DNA from: Bin5 sp009843665
GTDB lineage: Bacteria; Chloroflexota; Anaerolineae; Caldilineales; Caldilineaceae
Assembly (NCBI GenBank): GCA_965220285.1
Contig: OZ244818.1
Span: forward strand, 4,402,001-4,466,000
Length of the DNA: 64,000 nt
Reading direction: 5' to 3'
In this document: piece by piece, positions 26,553 to 35,521 of the stretch
Layout of the letters: every line of letters begins with the position of its first letter
Numbering within the stretch: the stretch's first letter is position 1
Notes under the pieces: model-generated
Databases searched by the model: none
Seen by the model: the letters and a program-made list of their open reading frames with translations, nothing else
Told to the model about the DNA's origin: nothing
Program-made: the position numbers and the translations under genes

Positions 26553-28004
26553 ATGGCAAAGTCTACAGAGAATCTCTTCGTCGAGCGCAAGTGGCACATC
26601 TTCGCCGCGCTCGGTTCAGGCATCTTTCTCGCCTCTTTCGACGGCGGTGTCGTCAGGGTCGTGTTGCCGGCGCTCATTACCGAATTTGACGTTGACTTCG
26701 CACTCGTCCAGTGGGTATTGCTCTCCTTTTCTCTCACGCAAACAGCGATCATGCTTGGCGTGGGCAGGCTGGGAGATATGGTGGGCAAAAAGCCCATCTT
26801 CCTCGGTGGCACCATCGCATTTGCCGTCAGCTCCATACTTGCTGGGCTTGCTCCCAATATCCAGTTCCTCCTGTTTTTCCGTGTCCTGCAGGCCATTGGC
26901 GGCGCATTTGCAACTGCCCTGAGTATGGGTATCGTGACCGAAACGTTCCCAGCCTCCGAACGCGGCAAAGCTCTCGGCCTCTTCAGCGCCACAGTCTCAG
27001 TCGGTGGTATCGCTGGCCCCATCTTGGGCGGCGCCCTCCTCGAATATCTCTCGTGGCGCTGGATTTTCTTCGTTGGCCCGCCTGTCGGTTGCATCAGTTT
27101 CATTCTGGCGTGGCGCTATTTGCCGGATCCCCGCCCCGCCGGGCGCCAGGAATTTGATTGGTTCGGCTTCCAAACCTTCTCTACAGGTCTGCTGGCGCTC
27201 ATGCTGTTCCTTACCTTCGGCGAGCGGATTGGCTTCCGGTCCCCCGCTATGTTGGGCCTGATGGCTCTCTCTCTGCTAATGTTTTTCTTGTTTATCCGCA
27301 CAGGGTTGAGCGCAAACCAGCCTCTCCTCGACCTGTCTCTCTTTCGTAACGCCCTCTTCAACCTTAATTTGTCGATGCGGTTGATCAGTTTCATCGTTTC
27401 TGGTGGCATTTCGCTCCTCCTCCCTTTCTATCTGACCAACCTGCTGAAACTGGACCCTACAGTTGTCGGCCTTCTGTTGACAGTTACGATGTTCTTTTTC
27501 GGCCTGGCCTCGCCCGTTTCTGGCATGCTTTCAGATCGCTTCGGCTATCGACTGATCGCCACAGCTGGATTGGTAATCCTGGCATACGGCTGCTACACTG
27601 TCAGCACGCTAACCGCCGAAACGTCGATTCTGGGCTACGCTTTGAGAGTCTTGCCCCTGGGCCTGGGAATGGGCATCTTTCAGTCGCCCAACAATAGCGC
27701 GGTGATGGGCTCAGTACCCAGAGAAAGACTGGGAGTCGTCAGTGGCGTCAACGTGATCTGCCGGACCCTGGGAAATACCTCTGGCGTTGCTGCCCTGGGG
27801 GCGCTCTGGGCAAGCCGAGTCTATGTCTATGCCGGGCCGACTCTCGCCGGAGACGTTACCGAAGCCGCCGCCTCAGCGCAAACTGCCGCCTTGCGGGATG
27901 TCGCATTCGCCGCCATGGCGCTGGTAATCGTGGCCCTGGGGATGAGCGTCTGGGGCCTTGTGCGCGGGCCCGCAGTACGGCATTTTCGAGAACGTGTCCC
28001 GTAA
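26553..28004 (+). CDS. MFS transporter, DHA2 (EmrB/QacA-type), third of three
   Basis: A 483-residue protein of the same length as the second copy and very close to it: GRLGDMVGKKPIFLGG, VLQAIGGAFATALSMGIVTETFP and SPNNSAVMGSVPRERLGVVSG. About 14 membrane segments. It ends 74 bp before the PhyH gene on the same strand, so it may be transcribed with the following oxygenase and hydrolase genes. Confidence 0.92.
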   Translation: MAKSTENLFVERKWHIFAALGSGIFLASFDGGVVRVVLPALITEFDVDFALVQWVLLSFSLTQTAIMLGVGRLGDMVGKKPIFLGGTIAFAVSSILAGLAPNIQFLLFFRVLQAIGGAFATALSMGIVTETFPASERGKALGLFSATVSVGGIAGPILGGALLEYLSWRWIFFVGPPVGCISFILAWRYLPDPRPAGRQEFDWFGFQTFSTGLLALMLFLTFGERIGFRSPAMLGLMALSLLMFFLFIRTGLSANQPLLDLSLFRNALFNLNLSMRLISFIVSGGISLLLPFYLTNLLKLDPTVVGLLLTVTMFFFGLASPVSGMLSDRFGYRLIATAGLVILAYGCYTVSTLTAETSILGYALRVLPLGLGMGIFQSPNNSAVMGSVPRERLGVVSGVNVICRTLGNTSGVAALGALWASRVYVYAGPTLAGDVTEAAASAQTAALRDVAFAAMALVIVALGMSVWGLVRGPAVRHFRERVP

Positions 28005-28078
28005 CACGCTATGAGGTCTGGATACCTGCTCAACTGCTTCAGAACACTAGCGCTCTGGGAACCGATCAGGATCGAAAA

Positions 28079-28972
28079 ATGAAAATTCGCTTTGGCTACC
28101 GGGACACGACCTACCCCAACGGAACGCTGGGCACGCTGCGAGATAGCCAGCACCTCTTGCCCGACATGCAGGCCCTGCATGCACAGTTTGCCGAAGACGG
28201 TTACCTACTCCTGCGCGGCCTGATCGACCGGGAGAAAGTAAAGCAAGCGCGGTCGACCATTTTGCACTACATGCACCAGCAGAATGTTCTGACCCGCGAT
28301 GCCCCAATCCTCGAAGGCGTAATGCCCAGTGGCGGGCGCGGCGCCAAGATGAGACGCATCGCCTACCACGAGGACGTTCTCGCCGTCATCCAGGCCATCG
28401 AGCTTTTCGACTTCTTCGCCGCCTACTTTGACGAGCCCGCCCTCACGTTCGACTACAAGTGGCTGCGCGCCGTCGGCAACGAGCAGTACACCGGCGCACA
28501 CTATGACTTCGTCTACATGGGCCGCGGATCGGGCAATCTTCACACCGTTTGGGTTCCGCTTGGCGATACGCCCGTCGACCACGGCACATTGGCGGTTTGT
28601 AGGGGTTCCCACAACTTGCCCAGCTTCGCTCGCATCCGCGATACATACGGCCGCATGGACGTCGATCGAGACGGCATCGACGGCTGGTTCACCAAGGATC
28701 CAATGGAGATCGTCGAGAAATTCGGCGGTAAGTGGCAAACAAGCGAATTCTTCATGGGCGACGTGATCCTCTTCGGCATGCACACAATGCACGCCTCAAC
28801 CACCAACCTGACGAACCGCTTCCGCCTGAGTTGCGACGTTCGCTTCCAGCCGGCCAGCGACCCGGCCGACGAAAGGTGGGTAAAGGGCGGCCCAGGCCAC
28901 ACTGTTCATGGCATCAAGGAGCTCATCCCCATCGATAAGGCCCGAGCACAGTGGGGACTGCCTGCCGACTGA
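28079..28972 (+). CDS. Phytanoyl-CoA dioxygenase (PhyH) family oxygenase, second gene
   Basis: A 297-residue Fe(II)/2-oxoglutarate oxygenase. Iron ligands are H141 and D143 in GAHYDFVYMG and the distal His (238) in MHTMHAS; R248 in NRFRLSCD is the likely 2-oxoglutarate ligand. It differs clearly from the PhyH protein at 8411-9271. Conserved features such as GTLAVCRGSHNLPSF are typical of oxygenases on small polar metabolites. It opens a plus-strand run with two amidohydrolases and a Rieske protein. Confidence 0.92.
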   Translation: MKIRFGYRDTTYPNGTLGTLRDSQHLLPDMQALHAQFAEDGYLLLRGLIDREKVKQARSTILHYMHQQNVLTRDAPILEGVMPSGGRGAKMRRIAYHEDVLAVIQAIELFDFFAAYFDEPALTFDYKWLRAVGNEQYTGAHYDFVYMGRGSGNLHTVWVPLGDTPVDHGTLAVCRGSHNLPSFARIRDTYGRMDVDRDGIDGWFTKDPMEIVEKFGGKWQTSEFFMGDVILFGMHTMHASTTNLTNRFRLSCDVRFQPASDPADERWVKGGPGHTVHGIKELIPIDKARAQWGLPAD

Positions 28973-29065
28973 ACTGAAACTGGTGACCGGCTATTGCTCG
29001 CTCAACAATTATCGAGTACGATTGTCTCTGTCGAATACTGAATTCACTCCTGCCCGGAATCTTCA

Positions 29066-30088
29066 ATGTCTGAACCGTCCCGTATCGATTGCGATATCCA
29101 TAGCGAAATTCCGGAGTTGGAGACCCTCTACCCCTACTTGCCGGATCACTGGCTCGACTACTGTCGCGAGTCTGCCTTCAACGGCCCCGACGCCGCCGAC
29201 TACCCCGAAAACGTGCCCACCGCCGCCCGCAAGGGCAGCAGCCCCAAACCCGATCTGGCAGAAGTGCAGGCCAGCGCCCTCGACGACGTCGAAATCGGCA
29301 TTCTGAACTGCGCCTATCGCGTCCAGAGCGTACGCAACGAGGACCTCGCCGCCTCTCTCGCCACCGCGATCAACCAATGGCAAGTGGAGCACTGGCTCGA
29401 AAAAGAGCCCCGGCTGCGTGCATCCATCGTCGTGCCGAGCCACAGCCCGCCGCTGGCCGCAAAGGAAATCGACAGATGGGGCCATCATCCCGGCTTCGTG
29501 CAGGTGATACTTCCCGCGCGCGCTGAAGCCCCCTACGGCAATCGCCGCTACGATCCAATCTACACCGCCGCCGTCAAGCACGACCTCGCGCTCGGTATTC
29601 ACTACGGCGGCGCCCCCGGCCATCCCCCCACGCCGACCGGCTGGCCCTCCTATTTCATCGAAGACTACGCCAACATGGCACAGGTCTTCCAGTCCCAGGT
29701 AATCAGCCTTGTATGCGAGGGCGCATTTGAACGCTATCCCTCATTGCGCGTCGCCCTCATCGAAGGGGGATTCACCTGGCTGCCGTCTTTGATGTGGCGG
29801 ATCGACAAAGAGTGGAAGGGGCTGCGCCACAATACGCCTTTTGTCCGCCGGCCGCCTTCCGAATACATGCGTACACACCTGCGCTTTACCATTCAACCCT
29901 TGGACGCGCCGCCCAATCCTCTGCATCTCGCGCAGATTCTCGACCAGTGTGGCGGTGAAGATCTGCTCATGTATGCCAGTGACTATCCCCATTACCATGA
30001 AAGCCAGGACATTTTGCTTGACCTGCTCACCGCCGACCAGCGAAAAAAGATCTGCAGCGCCAATGCACGCGCGTTTTACCGGCTCTGA
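29066..30088 (+). CDS. Amidohydrolase_2-family metal hydrolase/decarboxylase, first paralogue
   Basis: A 340-residue TIM-barrel protein. It starts RIDCDIHSEI, where the first metal motif is DxH rather than HxH, as in the ACMSD-like branch. Further motifs are GIHYGGAPG, the VALIEGGFTWLPSLMWRID block and the final ASDYPHYHES with the catalytic Asp. Enzymes of this branch hydrolyse or decarboxylate aromatic or heterocyclic acids. There is no clear Shine-Dalgarno before ATG 29066. It is a paralogue of the next gene and shares the EGGF-W-P-LWR-D segment with it. Confidence 0.88.
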   Translation: MSEPSRIDCDIHSEIPELETLYPYLPDHWLDYCRESAFNGPDAADYPENVPTAARKGSSPKPDLAEVQASALDDVEIGILNCAYRVQSVRNEDLAASLATAINQWQVEHWLEKEPRLRASIVVPSHSPPLAAKEIDRWGHHPGFVQVILPARAEAPYGNRRYDPIYTAAVKHDLALGIHYGGAPGHPPTPTGWPSYFIEDYANMAQVFQSQVISLVCEGAFERYPSLRVALIEGGFTWLPSLMWRIDKEWKGLRHNTPFVRRPPSEYMRTHLRFTIQPLDAPPNPLHLAQILDQCGGEDLLMYASDYPHYHESQDILLDLLTADQRKKICSANARAFYRL

Positions 30089-30136
30089 AGAAACGCTTAT
30101 GGCGACGAGACGATGACCGATTCCCTACCTGACTTA

Positions 30137-30153
30137 TTGTCACCTGATGACAA
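30137..30153. promoter_or_regulatory. Inverted repeat, possible operator before the second amidohydrolase
   Basis: TTGTCA-cctga-TGACAA, a perfect 6-5-6 palindrome ending 15 bp before the ATG at 30169 and just upstream of the AGGAGG ribosome site (30157-30162). The form resembles GntR-type operators. Confidence 0.4.
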
Positions 30154-30168
30154 AATAGGAGGACGACC

Positions 30169-31344
30169 ATGACTGCTCAATTCGACTCGACTGCCACTGT
30201 AGACAGCGGCACTGTAACGAGTGACCGGGCGAATGGTCATGACGCAAACTATCCCACACCCTCCGTTCAACAGGGTACCCGATATCGCGCTCCCTTGGAC
30301 ACGGCTATCATAGACACAGACATTCATATCTACTTCCCAACCAATGACGTACTGCGCAGCTATCTGGACGAACCCTGGCAGGACTATCACCGGACGTACG
30401 GCTCGCGCGGCTTCGACGGCTCCCACTATCCCCGCGCGATGCCCAACGCAGCCCGCCACGACGCCTGGCCCGACGACGGAACGTCCCCAGGCTCCAACCT
30501 GCCTCTGCTGCAAAAGCAGCTCCTGGACCAGTGGAACATAGAAACCGGCGTCCTCAACCCGTTGGTCGGTGCAGGCGAACAGCGCAACCTGGCCTTCGGC
30601 GCTGCTTTCGCCCGCGCAACCAATGAATGGCAGTTGGCCGAATGGCTCGATCCCGAGCCCCGCCTGCGCGCTTCGATCATCGTCCCCTGGGAAGACGGCC
30701 ACCTCTCCGCCGCTGAGATCGACAAGTGGGGCAGCCATCCGGGGTTTGTCCACGCACTGCTCATCGCCCGCACAAAGGAACCCCTCGGGCGCCGCAAATA
30801 CTGGCCCATGTATGAGGCTGCCAGTCGCCACGACGTGCCCATAGCCATTCATTTCGGCGGCGCCGGCGGCGTTCCGATCACAGGCTCTGGATACCCAAAC
30901 CATTACATCGAAGACCACGGCGGCATGCCCCAGACCTTCCAGTCCCAGATTATTAGCCTGATCTTTGAGGGTGTCTTCAAGAAGTTCCCGACACTCAAAT
31001 TCGTGTTGATCGAAGGAGGTTTCGCCTGGATTCCGCCGCTCCTGTGGCGGATGGACAGCGCATGGCGCAAACTGGGCAGCGAAGTGCCCCACGTGAAAGA
31101 ACCGCCTTCCGATCTCTTCCGACGCCACTTCTGGGTCAGCACCCAACCCATGGAGGAGCCGTTCAAACCCGACCAGTTCCGCCAGCTGCTGGGCCAGATG
31201 GACATGGACGATCGTCTGCTCTTCGCTACCGACTACCCGCACTGGGACTTCGACGCCCCCGACCGAGCCTTTCCCGTACCCCTGGACAAAGAGCGGCGGC
31301 GGAAATTCATGGCCGAAAACGCCCGCGCACTGTACAAGCTGTAG
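30169..31344 (+). CDS. Amidohydrolase_2-family metal hydrolase/decarboxylase, second paralogue
   Basis: A 391-residue homologue of the preceding protein with an extra N-terminal stretch of about 45 residues. Motifs: IIDTDIHIYFP (DxH), PIAIHFGGAGG, FVLIEGGFAWIPPLLWRMD and FATDYPHWDFD. The ATG has a perfect AGGAGG at 30157-30162. It ends 9 bp before the Rieske gene, so the two are certainly in one operon. The pair may act on two related substrates or form a heteromer. Confidence 0.9.
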   Translation: MTAQFDSTATVDSGTVTSDRANGHDANYPTPSVQQGTRYRAPLDTAIIDTDIHIYFPTNDVLRSYLDEPWQDYHRTYGSRGFDGSHYPRAMPNAARHDAWPDDGTSPGSNLPLLQKQLLDQWNIETGVLNPLVGAGEQRNLAFGAAFARATNEWQLAEWLDPEPRLRASIIVPWEDGHLSAAEIDKWGSHPGFVHALLIARTKEPLGRRKYWPMYEAASRHDVPIAIHFGGAGGVPITGSGYPNHYIEDHGGMPQTFQSQIISLIFEGVFKKFPTLKFVLIEGGFAWIPPLLWRMDSAWRKLGSEVPHVKEPPSDLFRRHFWVSTQPMEEPFKPDQFRQLLGQMDMDDRLLFATDYPHWDFDAPDRAFPVPLDKERRRKFMAENARALYKL

Positions 31345-31353
31345 AAAAGAGAT

Positions 31354-31788
31354 ATGGCAAAACACGTTGTCGCAACTGTAGATGAGATTCCGCCGGGAGA
31401 ACGCAAAATCGTCGAAGTCGGCGGACGCTCCATCGGCGTATTCAACATCAAAGGCGAGTTTTACGCCCTTCGAAATATCTGCCCCCACCAGGGTGGTCCC
31501 CTCTGCGAAGGCAGGCTCACCGGTTTCGTGATGGCCGACAAGCCCGGAGGCGAATACAGGTACGAAAGGCGTGGCGAGATCCTTCGTTGCCCCTGGCACG
31601 GCTGGGAATACGATGTAACCACCGGCCAGTCCTGGGTGGATCCCGCCTCCGTTCGCACACGCCGCTACGAAGTTGAAGTTGCAACCGCAGACAATATCCC
31701 TTCAACCTATCAACCGGGCCCTTACACCGCGGAAACCTTCGAGGTATCCGTCGACCAGGAGTACGTTGTCGTCGAACTTCCAGGCTGA
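31354..31788 (+). CDS. Rieske [2Fe-2S] ferredoxin-like protein
   Basis: A 144-residue single-domain Rieske protein. The cluster ligands appear as CPHQGGPLCEG and CPWHGWEYD (C-x-H and C-x-x-H), separated by a longer loop than usual (about 35 residues). There is no membrane segment, so it should be a soluble electron carrier. Rieske ferredoxins of this type feed electrons to aromatic-ring or other oxygenases. No Rieske oxygenase alpha subunit is present in the window, so its partner is not obvious. Confidence 0.93.
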   Translation: MAKHVVATVDEIPPGERKIVEVGGRSIGVFNIKGEFYALRNICPHQGGPLCEGRLTGFVMADKPGGEYRYERRGEILRCPWHGWEYDVTTGQSWVDPASVRTRRYEVEVATADNIPSTYQPGPYTAETFEVSVDQEYVVVELPG

Positions 31789-31890
31789 TAGGAACATCGG
31801 GCTCGCTTCCCGACCTCGCTAAGCAAACATTTCACGACAATCCACGGAGTGTCGGAACGGCTCTCCAAGAGCCACTGGAGTCCCCTCCCC

Positions 31891-33288
31891 ATGAACCGGA
31901 ACGGAAAAACCATTTTCGACTCGAGACTCGACACCTATCTCCAGAATGCCCAAAAGAACCAGCTCGACGAACTGAGCGACTGGTTGCGCATTCCAAGCGT
32001 CAGCACCCTGCCGCAACACAAAGCTGACGTAGAGCGAGCCGCGGAGTGGCTGGCTCGGAAAATGACGTCCGTCGGTCTGCAAAACGTGGAGATTATCCCC
32101 ACCGCCGGCCATCCCATTGTCTATGCTGACTGGCTGCACGCAGGAGACGACGCCCCCACAGTCCTGGTCTATGGCCACTACGACGTCCAGCCCGTAGACC
32201 CGGAAGAAATGTGGATTTCGCCGCCATTTGAGCCGACCTTGCGCGGAGACGATCTGTTTGCCCGCGGGGCGTCTGATGACAAAGGGCAGCTTTTTGCCCA
32301 TGTCGCCGCCATCGAAGCTCTCCTGGCCACGTCAGGCGCGCTGCCACTAAACGTGAAGTTCCTTGTCGAAGGCGAAGAGGAGGTCGGCAGCCAGGCCCTG
32401 GCCGACTACCTGCCCTCAGAGACTGAAAAACTCGCCGCCGATGTATGCCTCATTTCCGACACGCACATTCTGGCTCCTGACCAGCCACTGATCATCTACG
32501 GGCTGCGGGGCATATGGGCCGGCGAGATAACGGTCAGGGGTCCCTCCCAGGATCTCCACAGCGGCATGTTCGGCGGCGCCGTCCACAACCCAAACCAGGC
32601 CCTGAGCGCCCTGCTCGCAAGGCTCCATGACAGCGCCGGTCGGGTTGCTGTTCCGGGATTCTATGAAGACGTTCAACCCTTGACGGAAAACGAACGAACC
32701 GCCCTCGCGCAAGTCCCCTATGGCGAGGCAGAACTGTTGCAAGAGACAGGTGTGCCCGCGGCCTGGGGCGAAGAGGGATTCACAATAACCGAAAGGATTG
32801 GCGCCCGGCCCACACTGGAAATCAACGGGATGTGGGGCGGCTTTATCGGTGACGGCTTCAAGACTGTCATCCCTGAAGAAGCCCGCGCCAAAGTCAGTTG
32901 TCGACTGGTTCCCGACCAGGAATCCTCTGCCATTGGGCCCATGATCGAACGGTTTCTAAAGCAGATTGCGCCTCCTACGATTGAGGTAGTTGTGAACACC
33001 CTCCAGCACGCGCCTGCCACGGTAGTGCCCCTGGATGTGCCCGAAATGCAGGCCGCATCCAGGGCATACAACAGAGTCTTTGGCGTTGAACCGGTCTTCA
33101 GTCGCGAAGGAGGCTCAATACCTATTGCCACCGTAGTCCAGGAATCGCTCGCAATCCCCATTCTTTTCATGGGCTTCGGTCTCCCGGATGATAATCTCCA
33201 CGCACCGAATGAAAAGCTCCACCTACCGAACTTTTATCGTGGCATTCGCGTCGGCATTGCGTTGATGGAAGAACTGATTTCGTCTTGA
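31891..33288 (+). CDS. M20-family metallopeptidase (dipeptidase/CPG2-like)
   Basis: A 465-residue protein with the M20 zinc motifs YGHYDVQP (His and Asp), the ASDDKGQ block, and VEGEEEVGS with the general-base Glu. HSGMFGGAVHNPNQ marks the lid domain. It matches the M20 dipeptidase group that hydrolyses carnosine-like or other dipeptides and N-acyl amino acids. The frame opens at GTG 31849; ATG 31891 is preferred because GGAG precedes it and conserved sequence begins after it. It follows the Rieske gene by about 100 bp. Confidence 0.9.
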   Translation: MNRNGKTIFDSRLDTYLQNAQKNQLDELSDWLRIPSVSTLPQHKADVERAAEWLARKMTSVGLQNVEIIPTAGHPIVYADWLHAGDDAPTVLVYGHYDVQPVDPEEMWISPPFEPTLRGDDLFARGASDDKGQLFAHVAAIEALLATSGALPLNVKFLVEGEEEVGSQALADYLPSETEKLAADVCLISDTHILAPDQPLIIYGLRGIWAGEITVRGPSQDLHSGMFGGAVHNPNQALSALLARLHDSAGRVAVPGFYEDVQPLTENERTALAQVPYGEAELLQETGVPAAWGEEGFTITERIGARPTLEINGMWGGFIGDGFKTVIPEEARAKVSCRLVPDQESSAIGPMIERFLKQIAPPTIEVVVNTLQHAPATVVPLDVPEMQAASRAYNRVFGVEPVFSREGGSIPIATVVQESLAIPILFMGFGLPDDNLHAPNEKLHLPNFYRGIRVGIALMEELISS

Positions 33289-33316
33289 CTTCAATGCGGA
33301 AACGGTGCAGAATAAT
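33285..33316 (+). promoter_or_regulatory. Candidate promoter of the LysM-glycosidase gene
   Basis: TTGACT (33285-33290) and AATAAT (33311-33316). The spacer of 20 bp is long; GAATAA at 33310 would give 19. Confidence 0.3.
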
Positions 33317-33377
33317 TAATCTGATGCCAAAGATCTTTCCTGCTTGACTTAAGTTGGATTTGAATAAGGAGTTACAT

Positions 33378-35498
33378 ATGCGTGCAGGTATTACTCAGCT
33401 AAGAGCGTCCCGTCGCATTTGGCTGATTTCGGTCGCGACGGTCTTGCTTTTCTCCTTGCTGCCGCAGTCGGTTACGGCAGCATCGCTGCTGGTCAATGTG
33501 AATCCTCAAACAACCGGGTACACTACGCACGTCGTGCAGGCCGGCGAGACCCTCTCCCGTATCGCCGCCAACTATGGCGTTTCTCTCCAGGCCCTGGTTA
33601 CTGCCAACAACATCGCTGATCCGAACCAGATCTTTGTCGGCCAAAGCCTGCGGATCCCTACGACAGGTCAGCAGGCAGCCCCTTCACAGCCTACTACCTG
33701 TGCCCGTACCCATAACGTCGTTGCCGGCGAATCGCTCTCCGGCATCGCCGTCAACTACGGGGTATCGATTCAGAACCTGGCCCAGGCCAACGGAGTTTCC
33801 GTGACCTCCTACGTCTATATAGGCCAGCAGCTGTGCATTCCCGGTTCAGGCACAAGCGGCGGAGGCGGCGGAGGTACGACCGCTGGTACTCCTTCCAGTG
33901 GAGGAGGTTTCTGGTACGAAGTGCAACTGGGCGATACGCTCAGCCGCATCGCTTTTAACAACGGCACCACTGTCGCCGCAATTATGCGGGCAAACAGCCT
34001 TGCCAATGCAAACACGCTGTTCTGGGGCACGAGGATTTGGATTCCGCAGGGCGGGTCAAGCGCGCCTCCGTCTGGAAGTGGCACGGGAACCCAGCAACCT
34101 CAACCCCAGCCGCAGCCCGCCCCGCAGCCGCCCGCCACGGGAGGCCCCTTCGCAGTCTCCCAGCCGACGCATCTGAACGTTCGCGCCGGACCCGGCACCG
34201 AATACCCAATCCTGAGCGTGCTGACCGCAGGCACACAGGTGAAGATTACCGGTATCGGCCCCAATGAAGACTGGTTCCAGGTCGAAGTGGAGGGAGTCAG
34301 CGAACCCGCTTGGATCTACCGCGATCTGACCGAGCTCGTCGGATCCCTTGTCGGTGTGAAGAAGTTCACCGAGTCTGAGATTCCTCCCCGGCCCGAAGCG
34401 GCGCCACCGGCTGCAGCGCCTGCTCCCTCGGCGCCTTCAACCAGGCTGCCTGGCATAGGCTTCGGCTACGGCGTCCAGGCCCACATGATCCACAATGGCC
34501 AGGAAGGCATCGCCATGGACAAGACCCGCGAACTGGGCTTCGGTTGGGTGAAGCAACAGATCGAATGGAAGGTCTTCGAGTCCAACCAGGGTCAGTACGG
34601 CTTTGGTGATATCTGGCCGCTCGTAAACGCCGCCAACTCGCGCGGACTCAATCTGCTGTTCAGCGTAGTCAACGCACCCAACTGGTCCCGCGAGTCCGGC
34701 TACGATGGCACCGTCGGCGGCCCGCCCGCCGATCCCCAGACCTTCGCCAGGTTCCTGGGACGGCTTGCAGGAGAATACTGCGGCTCCTCCGTTAAAGCCA
34801 TCGAGGTCTGGAACGAGCAGAATCTGCACTACGAATGGGGCAACCGCCCGATCAATCCCAGCGAGTACATGGCGCTCCTGCGTCCCTCCTACGGAGCCAT
34901 CAAGGCCGCTTGCCCGTCCATGTATGTGATCAGCGGGGCACTGACTCCTGCAGGAGACAACGGTTCCCTCGCTATGGATGACTTCCGCTACTTCGAGGCT
35001 ATGCTGCAGCAGGGCCTGGCCAACTACGTCGACGGCTTCGGCGCACACCCCAGCGGCTACAACGTGCCGCCTAACGCAGTTTGGCAGAGCGCATGTGAGG
35101 CCATACAACAGACCGGTAACCAGCACTTCAACGGCGCATGCGACAACCCCCATCACTCGTGGAGTTTCCGCAGCACAATGGAAGGCTACCGCAACCTGGC
35201 CTTGCGCTATGGTGCAGGAAACATCCCAATCTGGCCGACGGAGTTCGGCTGGGCCGCCGGAGGCGCATTCGACCCCCGCTATGGCTACGCCAATGACAAC
35301 GACTTCGACGAGCAGGCTCGCTGGACGGTCGAAGCCTTCCAGATGATGCGCAACTGGGGTTGGGTCGGTCCCGCATTCCTCTGGAACCTGAACTTCCGCG
35401 TCGTCGCCGACGGAACGGAAAAGGCCCAGTGGGGTATCGTTCGCAACGACTGGAGCCCCTTGCCGATTTTCCATGCCCTGCGAAACATGGCGAAGTAA
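33378..35498 (+). CDS. Secreted LysM-SH3-glycosidase-like cell-wall protein
   Basis: A 706-residue exported protein: signal peptide (about 1-35); LysM domains beginning THVVQAGETLSRIAANYG, HNVVAGESLSGIAVNYG and YEVQLGDTLSRIAFNNG; a Pro/Gln-rich linker; an SH3b domain (LNVRAGPGTEYPILSVLTAG); and a C-terminal TIM-barrel resembling GH39/GH5-type glycosidases. E480 in VWNEQN and E622 in WPTEFGW sit where the acid/base and nucleophile are expected. LysM and SH3b domains bind peptidoglycan, so it probably acts on the wall or wall-attached glycans. The start is set by AGGAG six bases before ATG 33378; the frame opens at a TTG 24 bp upstream. Confidence 0.9.
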   Translation: MRAGITQLRASRRIWLISVATVLLFSLLPQSVTAASLLVNVNPQTTGYTTHVVQAGETLSRIAANYGVSLQALVTANNIADPNQIFVGQSLRIPTTGQQAAPSQPTTCARTHNVVAGESLSGIAVNYGVSIQNLAQANGVSVTSYVYIGQQLCIPGSGTSGGGGGGTTAGTPSSGGGFWYEVQLGDTLSRIAFNNGTTVAAIMRANSLANANTLFWGTRIWIPQGGSSAPPSGSGTGTQQPQPQPQPAPQPPATGGPFAVSQPTHLNVRAGPGTEYPILSVLTAGTQVKITGIGPNEDWFQVEVEGVSEPAWIYRDLTELVGSLVGVKKFTESEIPPRPEAAPPAAAPAPSAPSTRLPGIGFGYGVQAHMIHNGQEGIAMDKTRELGFGWVKQQIEWKVFESNQGQYGFGDIWPLVNAANSRGLNLLFSVVNAPNWSRESGYDGTVGGPPADPQTFARFLGRLAGEYCGSSVKAIEVWNEQNLHYEWGNRPINPSEYMALLRPSYGAIKAACPSMYVISGALTPAGDNGSLAMDDFRYFEAMLQQGLANYVDGFGAHPSGYNVPPNAVWQSACEAIQQTGNQHFNGACDNPHHSWSFRSTMEGYRNLALRYGAGNIPIWPTEFGWAAGGAFDPRYGYANDNDFDEQARWTVEAFQMMRNWGWVGPAFLWNLNFRVVADGTEKAQWGIVRNDWSPLPIFHALRNMAK

Positions 35499-35521
35499 AA
35501 AGGAAAAGCCGGCATCGGACA

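Noticed and set aside
30097..31599. A 500-residue minus-strand ORF
   Set aside because: Antisense shadow of the second amidohydrolase and the Rieske gene, both with intact metal motifs.
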